Shown one piece after another: positions 7,491 through 14,154 of a stretch of DNA of 22,165 bases (position 1 is the first letter of the stretch; the number at the start of each line of letters is the position of its first letter). Origin of the DNA: Ruminococcus sp. Its GTDB lineage: Bacteria > Bacillota > Clostridia > Oscillospirales > Ruminococcaceae. The notes beneath the pieces were generated by a model. That model was not told where the DNA came from and did no database searches. It saw only the letters and a program-made list of their open reading frames with translations. The position numbers were made by a program, and so were the translations under genes. The stretch covers positions 1 to 22,165 of the forward strand of contig JAILFF010000003.1 in NCBI GenBank assembly GCA_024697705.1. Direction: 5' to 3'.

Positions 7491-7515
7491 AAACCGCACG
7501 TATTTCGTGCGGTTT
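7491..7515 (+). terminator. Hairpin before the Nudix gene, possible hom terminator
   Basis: AAACCGCACG (7491-7500) and CGTGCGGTTT (7506-7515) form a perfect 10-bp stem with a TATTT loop. Only TTTGT then mixed bases follow, so termination may be partial. A separate promoter for the Nudix-DUF3237-thrB genes was not identified, which leaves open read-through from hom. Confidence 0.5.
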
Positions 7516-7535
7516 GTCGGTTAAGGAGAGAAGAT

Positions 7536-7961
7536 ATGCAGGGATATAACTGTATAGCGGTATTCGACCACGATGTCGATAAATGGCTGATGTGTTTGAG
7601 GCTCAAAGACCCGTACAAGGGTCTGCTGAACCTCGTCGGCGGGAAAATAGAGGAATACGAGGAACACTTGGCGGCGGCTTACCGCGAACTGCGCGAGGAA
7701 ACGGGAATCACCGAGGAGGATATAAAGCTCACTCACCTTATGGACTTCTGCTACCCGCTCGATGACTGCTTCGTGGAGGTCTATGTGGGTAAGCTCAATA
7801 AGCCGTTCAAGGTGTTCGGCGACGAGAACAAGCTTATCTGGACAGACCTGCGCCGCGATTTTTCCGACCCCAAGCACTACGCGGGCGAGGGCAACATCGC
7901 ACATATGCTCGAACATATCAAGATGCACAGCGAAGAGCTGCTCGGCAAGGTGATAAAATAA
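7536..7961 (+). CDS. Nudix hydrolase
   Basis: A 141-residue pyrophosphohydrolase of the Nudix superfamily, acting on a nucleoside diphosphate linked to another moiety. The exact Nudix box is present: G36-x5-E42-x7-R50-E51-L52-x-E54-E55-x-G57-I58. These glutamates bind the catalytic metal. The opening YNCIAVFDHDVDKWLMCLR resembles MutT/8-oxo-dGTP-type enzymes, but the substrate cannot be told from sequence. TTAAGGAGAG lies just upstream. The stop codon is followed after one base by the next gene's ATG, so the two are almost certainly co-translated. Confidence 0.88.
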   Translation: MQGYNCIAVFDHDVDKWLMCLRLKDPYKGLLNLVGGKIEEYEEHLAAAYRELREETGITEEDIKLTHLMDFCYPLDDCFVEVYVGKLNKPFKVFGDENKLIWTDLRRDFSDPKHYAGEGNIAHMLEHIKMHSEELLGKVIK

Positions 7962-7962
7962 T

Positions 7963-8358
7963 ATGAAACTGCTGCTGACAATAGACGTTCTCTGCGCGGA
8001 GGGCGTGAGCGTTAAGGGCGCCGATGCCGAAGTGAATATGGTGCCGTTTACCGCAAAGGCTCACGGCGAATATTTTAACGGCGAGACTGTCGGCACGGGA
8101 GTCGATACTCAGCGGCTCGACAAAAAGTCCGGCGCTTTCACGCTTTCGGCGAGATATATGCTCGAAGGCACCGACTGCGCGGGGAACGCCTGCCGTATAT
8201 TCATCGACAACAGCAGCCGCATTGACGGCGATCTTCACCCGCACGTTGTCACCGACAGTCCCGTGCCGGCGGAGTGGGAAAGTCTGCCGCTTACGGCGAT
8301 GATCGAGCCCGAGAGCGGCGGCAGAGTGACAGTTAAGATATTCGGCGAAAGCTTCTGA
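7963..8358 (+). CDS. DUF3237-like protein
   Basis: A 131-residue protein with no signal peptide or membrane segment. The order of segments (a PFTAKAHGEYFNGETVGTGVDTQ stretch, then a LSARYMLEGTDCAGNACRIFIDNSSR strand pair, then a final VTVKIFGE strand) resembles the DUF3237 family of small beta-barrel proteins of unknown function. It starts one base after the Nudix stop and ends 17 nt before thrB. It may act on the same unknown substrate as the Nudix enzyme, which is inference from spacing only. Confidence 0.65.
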   Translation: MKLLLTIDVLCAEGVSVKGADAEVNMVPFTAKAHGEYFNGETVGTGVDTQRLDKKSGAFTLSARYMLEGTDCAGNACRIFIDNSSRIDGDLHPHVVTDSPVPAEWESLPLTAMIEPESGGRVTVKIFGESF

Positions 8359-8375
8359 GGGGGAAGTATAAGAAT

Positions 8376-9266
8376 ATGAAAATAAAAATACGCATACCCG
8401 CCACGAGCGCGAATCTCGGCGCTGGCTTTGACGCGCTGGGTCTGGCGCTTACCTATTATAATTATGTCGAGATGGAGGAGTGCGACCGCGTGGACATTTC
8501 TTCGGCGGACGGTGCCACGATACCCACCGACGAGCGCAATCTGATCTACGTTTCGGCGAAGGACTTGTTCGAGGTCTGCGGGAAAAAGCTCGACGGACTG
8601 CGGCTCGTGCAGACGAACACCATTCCGATGGCGAGGGGCTTGGGCTCATCGTCGGCGTGTATCGTGGCGGGGCTTATCGGCGCGAACACGCTGCTCGGTT
8701 CGCCGCTGACGACGGACGATCTTGTGGATCTTGCGGCGCAGATCGAGGGGCACCCCGACAACACCGCGCCTGCGCTGTTGGGCGGAATCGTTACGGCGGT
8801 ATTTGACGGACGGCGGGTGCATTGGGTGAAGCAGGAGGTGTACACGAAGCTGAAATTCGTGGCGATAATCCCCGATTTCGAGCTTAAGACGGAGGACGCA
8901 CGAGCCTGTCTGCCGAAGGAAGTTCCGCACAGGGACGCGGTGTATAATCTTTCGCGGGCGGCGTTGTTTTCGGCTTCGCTGCTGACGGGCAAGTTTGAGA
9001 ATCTGCGGACGGCGGTACATGACAAGCTTCATCAGCCGTACCGCATGGAGCTGATACCGCGGTGTCGCGAGGTTTTCGACATTGCGTATACGCACGGGGC
9101 GTATGGGGTGTACATCAGTGGTGCGGGACCGACGGTCATGGCGATAGTTGACGAGGAGAACGAGTTTTTCGCGGGGAAGATGCGGTTTTCGCTGACGAAC
9201 GCGGGGCTTTCGGGTTGGAGCGTGCATGAGTTCCGGATTGATAATGAGGGAACGAAGCTGATATAA
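8376..9266 (+). CDS. thrB: Homoserine kinase
   Basis: GHMP-family kinase that phosphorylates homoserine to O-phosphohomoserine, the step before threonine synthase. The 296-residue length is typical. Family marks are RIPATSANLGAGFDALGLAL at the N-terminus, the GHMP phosphate-binding loop PMARGLGSSSA (84-94), EGHPDNTAPALLGG, and VYISGAGPTVMA near the C-terminus. GAGGGGGA lies upstream of the ATG. It is separated from hom by the Nudix and DUF3237 genes and a repeat, unlike the usual tight hom-thrB arrangement. thrC is not in the window. Confidence 0.95.
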   Translation: MKIKIRIPATSANLGAGFDALGLALTYYNYVEMEECDRVDISSADGATIPTDERNLIYVSAKDLFEVCGKKLDGLRLVQTNTIPMARGLGSSSACIVAGLIGANTLLGSPLTTDDLVDLAAQIEGHPDNTAPALLGGIVTAVFDGRRVHWVKQEVYTKLKFVAIIPDFELKTEDARACLPKEVPHRDAVYNLSRAALFSASLLTGKFENLRTAVHDKLHQPYRMELIPRCREVFDIAYTHGAYGVYISGAGPTVMAIVDEENEFFAGKMRFSLTNAGLSGWSVHEFRIDNEGTKLI

Positions 9267-9291
9267 AAAAGCAACTCGACAGCCGACAGAA

Positions 9292-9310
9292 CCCTTCCTA
9301 AGACTTTTGG
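9292..9310 (-). repeat. CCAAAAGTCTTAGG box, inverted copy
   Basis: Read on the - strand this is CCAAAAGTCTTAGGAAGGG preceded by GGCAAA, matching the boxes at 2755, 5045 and 15315. It lies 25 nt after the thrB stop. This copy has no accompanying long hairpin and is the only one in reverse orientation. Confidence 0.7.
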
Positions 9311-9330
9311 TTTGCCTTCACTTTGTGTTT

Positions 9331-9360
9331 TTTGCATATTCCCTTCCTTCTTTGCATATT
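9331..9360 (+). repeat. Tandem TTTGCATATT sites upstream of the DUF4830 gene
   Basis: Two identical 10-bp sites, 9331-9340 and 9351-9360, are separated by exactly 10 bp, so their centres are 20 bp (about two helical turns) apart. They lie 35-64 bp before the start codon, where an operator or promoter would be expected. A TTGCAT box could serve as -35, but spacing to a good -10 is poor. Confidence 0.4.
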
Positions 9361-9394
9361 AATAGACAAACCTATTTGAAGCGAGGGAATGCTT

Positions 9395-9913
9395 ATGTAC
9401 ATAAAAACCGTAAAACTCAGCAGAACCGTATTTGCATTGGCAGTCGTTACCATCGGAGCGGCGGCTGTCCTCGCCGCGGCGGGTGCGGCAAAAAAAATCT
9501 CGGGCAGTCGGCGCGTCTATAAGGTGCAGACCGAACAGCAGCGTCAGGCGCTTATCTCCGAACTCGGCTGGCAGACGGGCGATAAACCTTCCTCTCATAA
9601 GACTATCACTATCCCCGAACAGTTCGACGACGTCTATGAGGGCTATAACGCGCTCCAAAAGGAACAGGGCTTCGACCTTGCTGCTCATAAGGGTAAGTCG
9701 GCGGAGCTTTATACCTACGATATCTATAATTACCCCGATCACCCCGACTGTATGCAGCTTACCCTTATCGGCGAGGACGGCATACTTATCGGCGGAGACG
9801 TCTGCTGTACCGAGCTTGACGGCTTTATGCAGGGGCTTCTTCCCGATGAAGATTCCAAGCCCGTAAAGCCCGAAGCCGACGCCGTTACGGAGATCGGCTC
9901 GGAAGTGTCGTGA
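9395..9913 (+). CDS. DUF4830-containing membrane-anchored protein
   Basis: A 172-residue protein with one N-terminal membrane segment (about residues 11-32, TVFALAVVTIGAAAVLAAAG) followed by a ~140-residue domain, probably extracytoplasmic. The stretch FDDVYEGYNALQKEQGFDLAAHKGKSAELYTYDIYNYP and the later ILIGGDVCC...LDGFMQGLLP match my recollection of DUF4830, a family of unknown function in Clostridia. The C-terminus is acidic. The start at 9395 is preferred over ATG 9389 because GCGAGGG (9381-9387) is then at 7-8 nt. A strong terminator follows, so it is likely a single-gene unit. Function unknown. Confidence 0.72.
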   Translation: MYIKTVKLSRTVFALAVVTIGAAAVLAAAGAAKKISGSRRVYKVQTEQQRQALISELGWQTGDKPSSHKTITIPEQFDDVYEGYNALQKEQGFDLAAHKGKSAELYTYDIYNYPDHPDCMQLTLIGEDGILIGGDVCCTELDGFMQGLLPDEDSKPVKPEADAVTEIGSEVS

Positions 9914-9934
9914 ATAAAAAAGAAAACGAAAAAT

Positions 9935-9974
9935 GCAAAAGAGGGGAAAGCCGCAAAGCTCTCCCCTTTTTTGC
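9935..9974 (+). terminator. Terminator after the DUF4830 gene
   Basis: GCAAAAGAGGGGAAAGC (9935-9951) pairs with GCTCTCCCCTTTTTTGC (9958-9974), 17 bp with two mismatches. The A-rich 5' side and T-rich 3' side make it a terminator that could work in both directions. Confidence 0.8.
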
Positions 9975-10063
9975 TTGCTTCGGAAAGTCGTGCGGTCATG
10001 TTGATTCACAGATATTTTCCTTAATGTTTATACACTCTTTAAAACTTTTTGCTGCCTTGTTTG

Positions 10064-10282
10064 GTCATATATCACGGAAATCAATTTTCAAAAATCGCAT
10101 AACGATATTTGTGAATTTTGTAGGGGCGCTCTGCGGCATCAACTTGTTGATGCAAACCACGGCTCGTGCCCGTGAGCGCCCGCAAACTGCGCCTTTTGAC
10201 TCAAAAAAATGGGCGCACACATAGGTGCGCCCCTACAAGACTACCAACATATGGAGCAAAATTGATTTCCGTGGTCATATAT
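10064..10282. mobile_element. MITE with 16-bp TIRs and 9-bp target duplication
   Basis: The 201-bp core 10073-10273 has perfect 16-bp terminal inverted repeats: CACGGAAATCAATTTT (10073-10088) and AAAATTGATTTCCGTG (10258-10273). It is flanked by a direct duplication GTCATATAT (10064-10072 and 10274-10282). Inside are a second 12-bp inverted repeat (TTGTAGGGGCGC at 10118-10129 with its complement at 10227-10238) and a hairpin (GCATCAAC-TT-GTTGATGC, 10136-10153). No transposase ORF is present, so it is non-autonomous. It accounts for most of the 423-bp gap before the sigma-factor gene. Confidence 0.85.
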
Positions 10283-10289
10283 ATATCAC

Positions 10290-10318
10290 TTGACACTTTG
10301 AGGTAAAAATGTTATCAT
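10290..10318 (+). promoter_or_regulatory. Promoter of the sigma-factor gene
   Basis: Perfect TTGACA (10290-10295) and TATCAT (10313-10318), 17-bp spacer. The predicted start (~10325) falls after an ATG at 10317, excluding that codon. The -35 begins only 7 bp after the MITE's right target duplication. Confidence 0.7.
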
Positions 10319-10337
10319 GAGTTACGGGGGTCATAAA

Positions 10338-11144
10338 ATGGGGAGCATTACGGAGGAGACTGTCAGCCGTGCAGCAGGCGGCGATCACGCGGCGTTCAAC
10401 GAGATATACCATGCCTATGAGAGCGGGCTGCGTTCATATATCACACTGCATTTAAGCGACAAGTCGCAGGCGGAGGACGTTTTGCAGAATACGTTTGTCG
10501 CGGTGTTTAAAAATATCGGTCAGCTTAAAAATCCCGCGGGGATCAAAAGCTGGCTCTACAAGATCGCTTACAACGAGTGCATGACCGTAAACGGCGCGGT
10601 AAAGCGAGATTCGGAGCGCTATGCCCCGATGTCGTCCTTTGCGGACGAGGACGGCAGCGAGCGCGAGTTCGCGGACGACCGCCTTGAACTGCCCGAGGAC
10701 TTCGCCGCGAACGCCGAGCTTCAAAGGCTGCTGACAAAAACGCTCAACAGCCTGCTGAAGGCACAGCGCGACTGCCTTGTGCTCTGCTACTATCGGCAGA
10801 AGCCCGTCGCCGAGATAGCGGAGATGCCGGGCGTTACGGAAAACGCGGTCAAGCTGCGAAAAAAGAACGCGCTCGATAAGCTGAGGCGCAAGCTTGAAAA
10901 GTACCGCGGCAGCTATAACTTCGCGCTCGCGCCGATGGGTCTGTTTGTCGGGAAGCTTGTCGGCACGGGCAAGGTAAAGAGCGCTTACGCGGGAGCAGCA
11001 CTCGTTCGCTCGGCGACGGCGGGCGTCGCGGCGGCTTGTGTGGCGGGCGCTGTCGGCATTACGGCGGTCGGGTATTTCGGCTTGAATCGGGACGATGAAA
11101 AAATAAGGATAAGGACGACAGCAGCATTATCGAAACGGACATAG
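10338..11144 (+). CDS. ECF-type sigma factor with C-terminal membrane segment (frameshifted tail)
   Basis: An extracytoplasmic-function-type sigma-70 factor, which would direct RNA polymerase to a small regulon. Region 2 spans about residues 23-90 (SYITLHLSDKSQAEDVLQNTFVAVFKNI, then SWLYKIAYNEC). Region 4 spans about 133-187 (LLKAQRDCLVLCYYRQKPVAEIAEMPGVTENAVKLRKKNALDKLRRKL). Beyond the normal end is an Ala/Gly-rich membrane segment (about 226-249), so the factor may be membrane-tethered. After residue 255 the frame ends in a short basic tail, while the -1 frame continues for 44 coherent acidic residues to 11236. This points to a lost A in the six-A run at 11098-11103. The start at 10338 is set by ACGGGGGT about 8 nt upstream. 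No anti-sigma gene is adjacent. Confidence 0.85.
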   Translation: MGSITEETVSRAAGGDHAAFNEIYHAYESGLRSYITLHLSDKSQAEDVLQNTFVAVFKNIGQLKNPAGIKSWLYKIAYNECMTVNGAVKRDSERYAPMSSFADEDGSEREFADDRLELPEDFAANAELQRLLTKTLNSLLKAQRDCLVLCYYRQKPVAEIAEMPGVTENAVKLRKKNALDKLRRKLEKYRGSYNFALAPMGLFVGKLVGTGKVKSAYAGAALVRSATAGVAAACVAGAVGITAVGYFGLNRDDEKIRIRTTAALSKRT

Positions 11145-11236
11145 CAAATGCGCTGCCTTATTATGATGAAAACGGCAGCTGTATAGATCATGATGAAGCG
11201 TTTGAAATGGCAGATGAAACAGAATTTGACGATTGA
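11098..11236 (+). pseudogene. Out-of-frame C-terminal tail of the sigma factor
   Basis: Restoring one A in the run at 11098-11103, or a -1 slip there, gives NKDKDDSSIIETDIANALPY and 24 further residues ending ADETEFDD before TGA at 11234-11236. The full protein would be 299 residues. The tail is strongly acidic and follows the membrane segment, whereas the present frame ends in a non-conserved-looking IRIRTTAALSKRT. It may be a real frameshift mutation, a homopolymer sequencing error, or slippage. Confidence 0.65.
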
Positions 11237-11295
11237 GAGGAGTACGAAGCGCATTTTTTTGACAACTACTAATAACACATTCTCCCAAAAACAAA

Positions 11296-11327
11296 AACAG
11301 CCGGTCTGCACCCGGCTGTTATTTTTT
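11296..11327. terminator. Bidirectional terminator between convergent genes
   Basis: AACAGCCGG (11296-11304) and CCGGCTGTT (11312-11320) form a 9-bp stem with a 7-nt loop. The stem has an A-rich left flank (AAAAACAAAA) and ATTTTTT on the right, so it works for the sigma-factor transcript on + and for the NYN gene on -. The T tract overlaps the NYN stop codon. Confidence 0.88.
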
Positions 11328-12648
11328 AATCCTGTATAACGATCCGGAATTTTCCGTCAACGAGCTTTAACCGCAGCGTGGAAACGTAGCGTTTACAGAA
11401 ATTTTCCATTTCCTTGATGGTCGCCGTTACCTTCGTTTCCTCGTATATGCGGCGGGTGAGCGCCATCGGCTCCTCGCCTACGATGTTCGGCAGATGCTTT
11501 TTCAGCTCCGCGAACAGCACCGCCTTTTTCAGCTCCTCGTTGCCTGCCGTGCAGAAATCGTCTATGGCGCAGTAGTAGATGTCATGCTCGGTAAGCGCCT
11601 GCTTTATCGCCTCGCCGCACTTCGAGTATTCGTACATGACAAGGAATTTCGCGTCGGGCAGGCTCGAAATAAGACCCCAGAAATCCGAATCGCTCGAAAC
11701 GATGATGAACGAGGTTATCCCGTTCTGATAGAAGTCCTTTACCACGCTCGCCGTCATGCGAACGTCCACGAGCGATTTGTTCTCGGCTATGCGCTCTATC
11801 TCGATATGTTCGACGGGAATGTCGGTAAACGCCGCAAGCCCGTCCCAGCCCGCCGTAGTGTTCGGGTCGTCGTAAAGCGCTATCTTTTCGATCTTCGCCA
11901 GCTCGTCGGGGTGCAGACCCTTAAGCACGCTGTACAGCTTGAACGGGTCGGAATTCTCGCAGTCAACGGCGATGGCAGTCTTGCCCGAGTCGTCGATAAA
12001 GTCGTAGATATTGCTGCGCGTTTCGGCGTCGGCGTCGCGGTACTTGGTATAATCGGAGAAGTAATCGTCGTGCTGCGAGTAGATTATCTTCAAGAATTTG
12101 CGGTCGGAGTAGATTATGCTGCCGAGCTCCTCGGGCTGCCAGTGGATATACATCTGAAACGGATAGCTGTCGATGTTCGCCATGTATTTGCCGAACTCCT
12201 CGCGCATAACGTTCGGCTTCTGATACTTCGGCACGTAGAACAGGTCGCGGATGTACTGCCAGTTCACCCAGTCGTAGAAGAGCCGCGAGCATTTGTCGAT
12301 GTTTTCGTTTATCAGCTTAGTGAAATCGAGCATATATTTTTCGGAGCGATAATTTGCCTTTATTATTTCAAATCCCCATTTTTCAAGCTGTTTGATGTTA
12401 TCGTTATCGTACCATTCGAGCGATTTAAGATTTTTCAGATCGTAGTGCATGGCGTTGTCGGTCTTTTTGAAATGCTGCATAAGCGCCGTCCGCAGCTTGC
12501 AGAGATACCGAATAACGTTAGCGTCCTTGTCCGCGGAGAGCTTTTCGATAAGCTCGGAACATTCCTCGTAGACGGTCGTAAGCGTCGAGCGCCTTACCCC
12601 GATCAGATATGCGATAGTCGTTACTACCTCTTTTGTGTCAACGGTCAA
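11326..12648 (-). CDS. NYN-domain (PIN-like) nuclease-family protein
   Basis: A 440-residue soluble protein and the only sizeable gene on this strand. Residues ~222-365 form a NYN domain, a PIN-related RNase fold. AIAVDCENSD (226-235) carries the first acidic residues. RIAENKSLVDVRM (286-298) carries Asp295, and FIIVSSDSDFWGLI (314-327) carries Asp320 and Asp322, then a LVMYEYSKCGEAI strand. All expected metal-binding acidic positions are present, so an active ribonuclease is plausible. The N-terminal ~220 residues (Lys/Glu-rich helices, YDWVNWQYIRDLFYVP) are not recognised, and the C-terminal ~75 look like a small helical nucleic-acid-binding module. The start is TTG at 12648, supported by AGGAGG 7 nt upstream. 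The gene lies downstream of a tiny ORF and a good promoter. RNA target unknown. Confidence 0.8.
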   Translation of the reverse strand: MTVDTKEVVTTIAYLIGVRRSTLTTVYEECSELIEKLSADKDANVIRYLCKLRTALMQHFKKTDNAMHYDLKNLKSLEWYDNDNIKQLEKWGFEIIKANYRSEKYMLDFTKLINENIDKCSRLFYDWVNWQYIRDLFYVPKYQKPNVMREEFGKYMANIDSYPFQMYIHWQPEELGSIIYSDRKFLKIIYSQHDDYFSDYTKYRDADAETRSNIYDFIDDSGKTAIAVDCENSDPFKLYSVLKGLHPDELAKIEKIALYDDPNTTAGWDGLAAFTDIPVEHIEIERIAENKSLVDVRMTASVVKDFYQNGITSFIIVSSDSDFWGLISSLPDAKFLVMYEYSKCGEAIKQALTEHDIYYCAIDDFCTAGNEELKKAVLFAELKKHLPNIVGEEPMALTRRIYEETKVTATIKEMENFCKRYVSTLRLKLVDGKFRIVIQD

Positions 12649-12659
12649 AATTATCCCTC

Positions 12660-12719
12660 CTATTCGGTTGAAAATATGCTGTTCGTATTATAAAGCATCG
12701 GGCTTATCGGACTCATCAT
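12660..12719 (-). CDS. Possible 18-19 residue leader ORF before the NYN gene
   Basis: On the - strand, ATG at 12719 (or ATG 12716) opens MMSPISPMLYNTNSIFSTE and stops with TAG at 12662-12660. A strong ribosome site GGAGGTG (12729-12723) sits 5 to 8 nt before the two ATGs. The TAG lies inside the AGGAGG that serves the NYN gene, an arrangement suited to translational coupling or leader-peptide control. It lies between the promoter at 12775-12747 and the TTG start of the NYN gene. The peptide is not recognised, and coding status is uncertain. Confidence 0.5.
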   Translation of the reverse strand: MMSPISPMLYNTNSIFSTE

Positions 12720-12746
12720 TATCACCTCCATGTGCTCCTTATTATA

Positions 12747-12775
12747 ATTATATCATAAAAACGATAGATTTTCAA
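12747..12775 (-). promoter_or_regulatory. Promoter of the leader ORF-NYN unit
   Basis: On the - strand, TTGAAA (12775-12770) and a perfect TATAAT (12752-12747), 17-bp spacer, with TGA before the -10 (extended -10). The predicted start near 12740 leaves a 20-nt leader before the small ORF. Confidence 0.75.
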
Positions 12776-12982
12776 TGAAAAATTCGTGAAAAAATCACGA
12801 ACACGCATAGGATTTAAGCGGTCAGCGGGTCGTATCACACGGAATTAACGGTTTCTCGGTCGAAATAAGCCGTAAGTCATGCCTTTGCGGATATATTGCA
12901 GATAAAATGAAAAATAGGAGTTTTATGTTATCGATTTATTAGTCGGTTTTTACAAATATCAAATCAACTCATTAACATTTTA
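12776..12982. other. Divergent intergenic region
   Basis: A gene-free stretch between the two divergent promoters. It holds a short hairpin TTCGTG-A7T-CACGAA type (12783-12801), just upstream of the NYN -35, and a five-codon ATG...TAG run with an AGGAG in front (12916-12942), too short to call. Otherwise AT-rich with nothing recognised. It could contain operators for either side. Confidence 0.5.
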
Positions 12983-13011
12983 TTGACAACAGTTTTGCAA
13001 AGTTGTATAAT
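12983..13011 (+). promoter_or_regulatory. Consensus promoter of the 13-22 kb cluster
   Basis: Perfect TTGACA (12983-12988) and perfect TATAAT (13006-13011) with a 17-bp spacer. The predicted start is near 13018, about 50 nt before the first gene. This is the only strong promoter seen in front of the six-gene cluster. Confidence 0.88.
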
Positions 13012-13068
13012 TAAATGGATTGGATAGAATATATTGAGATATCTGTTATGAAACAAGGGAGATATTTT

Positions 13069-14154
13069 ATGAAGGGATTTTTGAAAAAATGGCTCGGTCC
13101 TATTATAATAGTAGTCACGCTTACTACTGTTATGATAATCGGTATGGTAAGCGGAAATCTGCCGAAAGCGGTCAACGCGGTTTTAAGCGCCGACCCGCTC
13201 TGCATGGCGCTATGTGTGCTGTGTTATTTCATTTATATGATGGCGGGCTCGATGGCGGTCTGCTCGTTCCTCAAAAGGGAGGGCTATCACCTGCGGCTGA
13301 GAGATTCTCTTTCGTCGATGCTGACGGCTATCTACTACTCGAACATCACCCCCGGCGCGACGGGCGGTCAGCCGATGCAGATAGCCTATCTGACAAAATT
13401 CGGCATACCCGTGGGCATCGGTACTTCGGCTATCGCTTCGTTTTTCATTGCGTGGCACGTTATGCGCGTGGTGCTTTTAGCGGGGTTCGGGATATTCTAC
13501 CGTGATTTCATAACGCAGAATCTCGGGCAGTACATTCCGTTCCTTATAATGGGATTTACTTATAATGTAGCCCTCGTCATACTGTGGCTGCTTTTCTGTT
13601 TCAGCAAAAAGCCCGTCGAGCTTATCGTCAAACTGATAGGCAAGCTCGCCGAGAAATTCCACATTATCAAAAATCCGCAGAAGACCATCGAGAGTATGCA
13701 GCGCACCGCGGATAAGTTCCACACCAGCATGACTCACCTGAAAAATCACAAGATCGAGATATTCAGACAGCTGTTTTTCGGCACCGTTTACGTTATGGCG
13801 CTTTCCTCGATACTGTATTTTGCCTATCGCGGCATCGGGCTTGAAGGTTCGAGCTACGGCGAGATCTTAAGCATGGGATTTTGCCAGTATATTTCAGCCG
13901 CGTATATGCCTACGCCCGGCGCTTCGGGAGCGCAGGAGGGCATTTTCAGACTGTACTTCGGCAGCATGATGCCGGGTGCTACGCTGCTCGCGGTCATGAT
14001 GATATGGCGTTTCATGAGCTACTATCTCGGGCTGATAGTCGGCGCGGTCGCCAACCTTATCGGCAGAAGAAACGCGGATAAACAAAAACAGGAGAACGAA
14101 GAAAATGAAAAAGAAAAAGAACAAGAACAAGAGTATCGGCAGCTTTCTTCGTGA
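13069..14154 (+). CDS. Flippase-like membrane protein (LPG synthase TM family)
   Basis: A 361-residue polytopic membrane protein of the family that includes the membrane half of MprF (lysylphosphatidylglycerol synthase) and YbhN/AglD-like proteins. The family moves or handles lipid-linked molecules. Several hydrophobic helices are visible (about 10-28, 43-65, 118-142, 156-178, and others). The two family hallmarks are present: NITPGATGGQP (92-102) and PTPGASGAQEG (about 281-291). No C-terminal aminoacyl-transferase domain is present, so it is not a complete MprF. The start at 13069 is supported by AAGGGAGA; an earlier in-frame ATG (13015) lies at the transcription start. The last ~25 residues are Glu/Lys/Gln-rich and overlap the next gene by 50 nt. 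Confidence 0.85.
   Translation: MKGFLKKWLGPIIIVVTLTTVMIIGMVSGNLPKAVNAVLSADPLCMALCVLCYFIYMMAGSMAVCSFLKREGYHLRLRDSLSSMLTAIYYSNITPGATGGQPMQIAYLTKFGIPVGIGTSAIASFFIAWHVMRVVLLAGFGIFYRDFITQNLGQYIPFLIMGFTYNVALVILWLLFCFSKKPVELIVKLIGKLAEKFHIIKNPQKTIESMQRTADKFHTSMTHLKNHKIEIFRQLFFGTVYVMALSSILYFAYRGIGLEGSSYGEILSMGFCQYISAAYMPTPGASGAQEGIFRLYFGSMMPGATLLAVMMIWRFMSYYLGLIVGAVANLIGRRNADKQKQENEENEKEKEQEQEYRQLSS

Noticed and set aside
11079..11110. Canonical -1 ribosomal frameshift signal at the A run in the sigma-factor gene
   Set aside because: The zero-frame codons GAA-AAA-ATA do not form a proper X XXY YYZ heptamer, and no downstream pseudoknot was evident. Indel or homopolymer error is simpler.
11494..12693. 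Open frame of 399 codons on the + strand opposite the NYN gene
   Set aside because: The - strand product has clear NYN motifs, an AGGAGG and a promoter, while the + frame is Val/Arg-rich without family features. It is a mirror of the real gene.
12925..12942. Five-codon ORF (MLSIY) with an AGGAG upstream in the divergent region
   Set aside because: Too short to separate from chance; it precedes the cluster promoter and so would not lie on its transcript.
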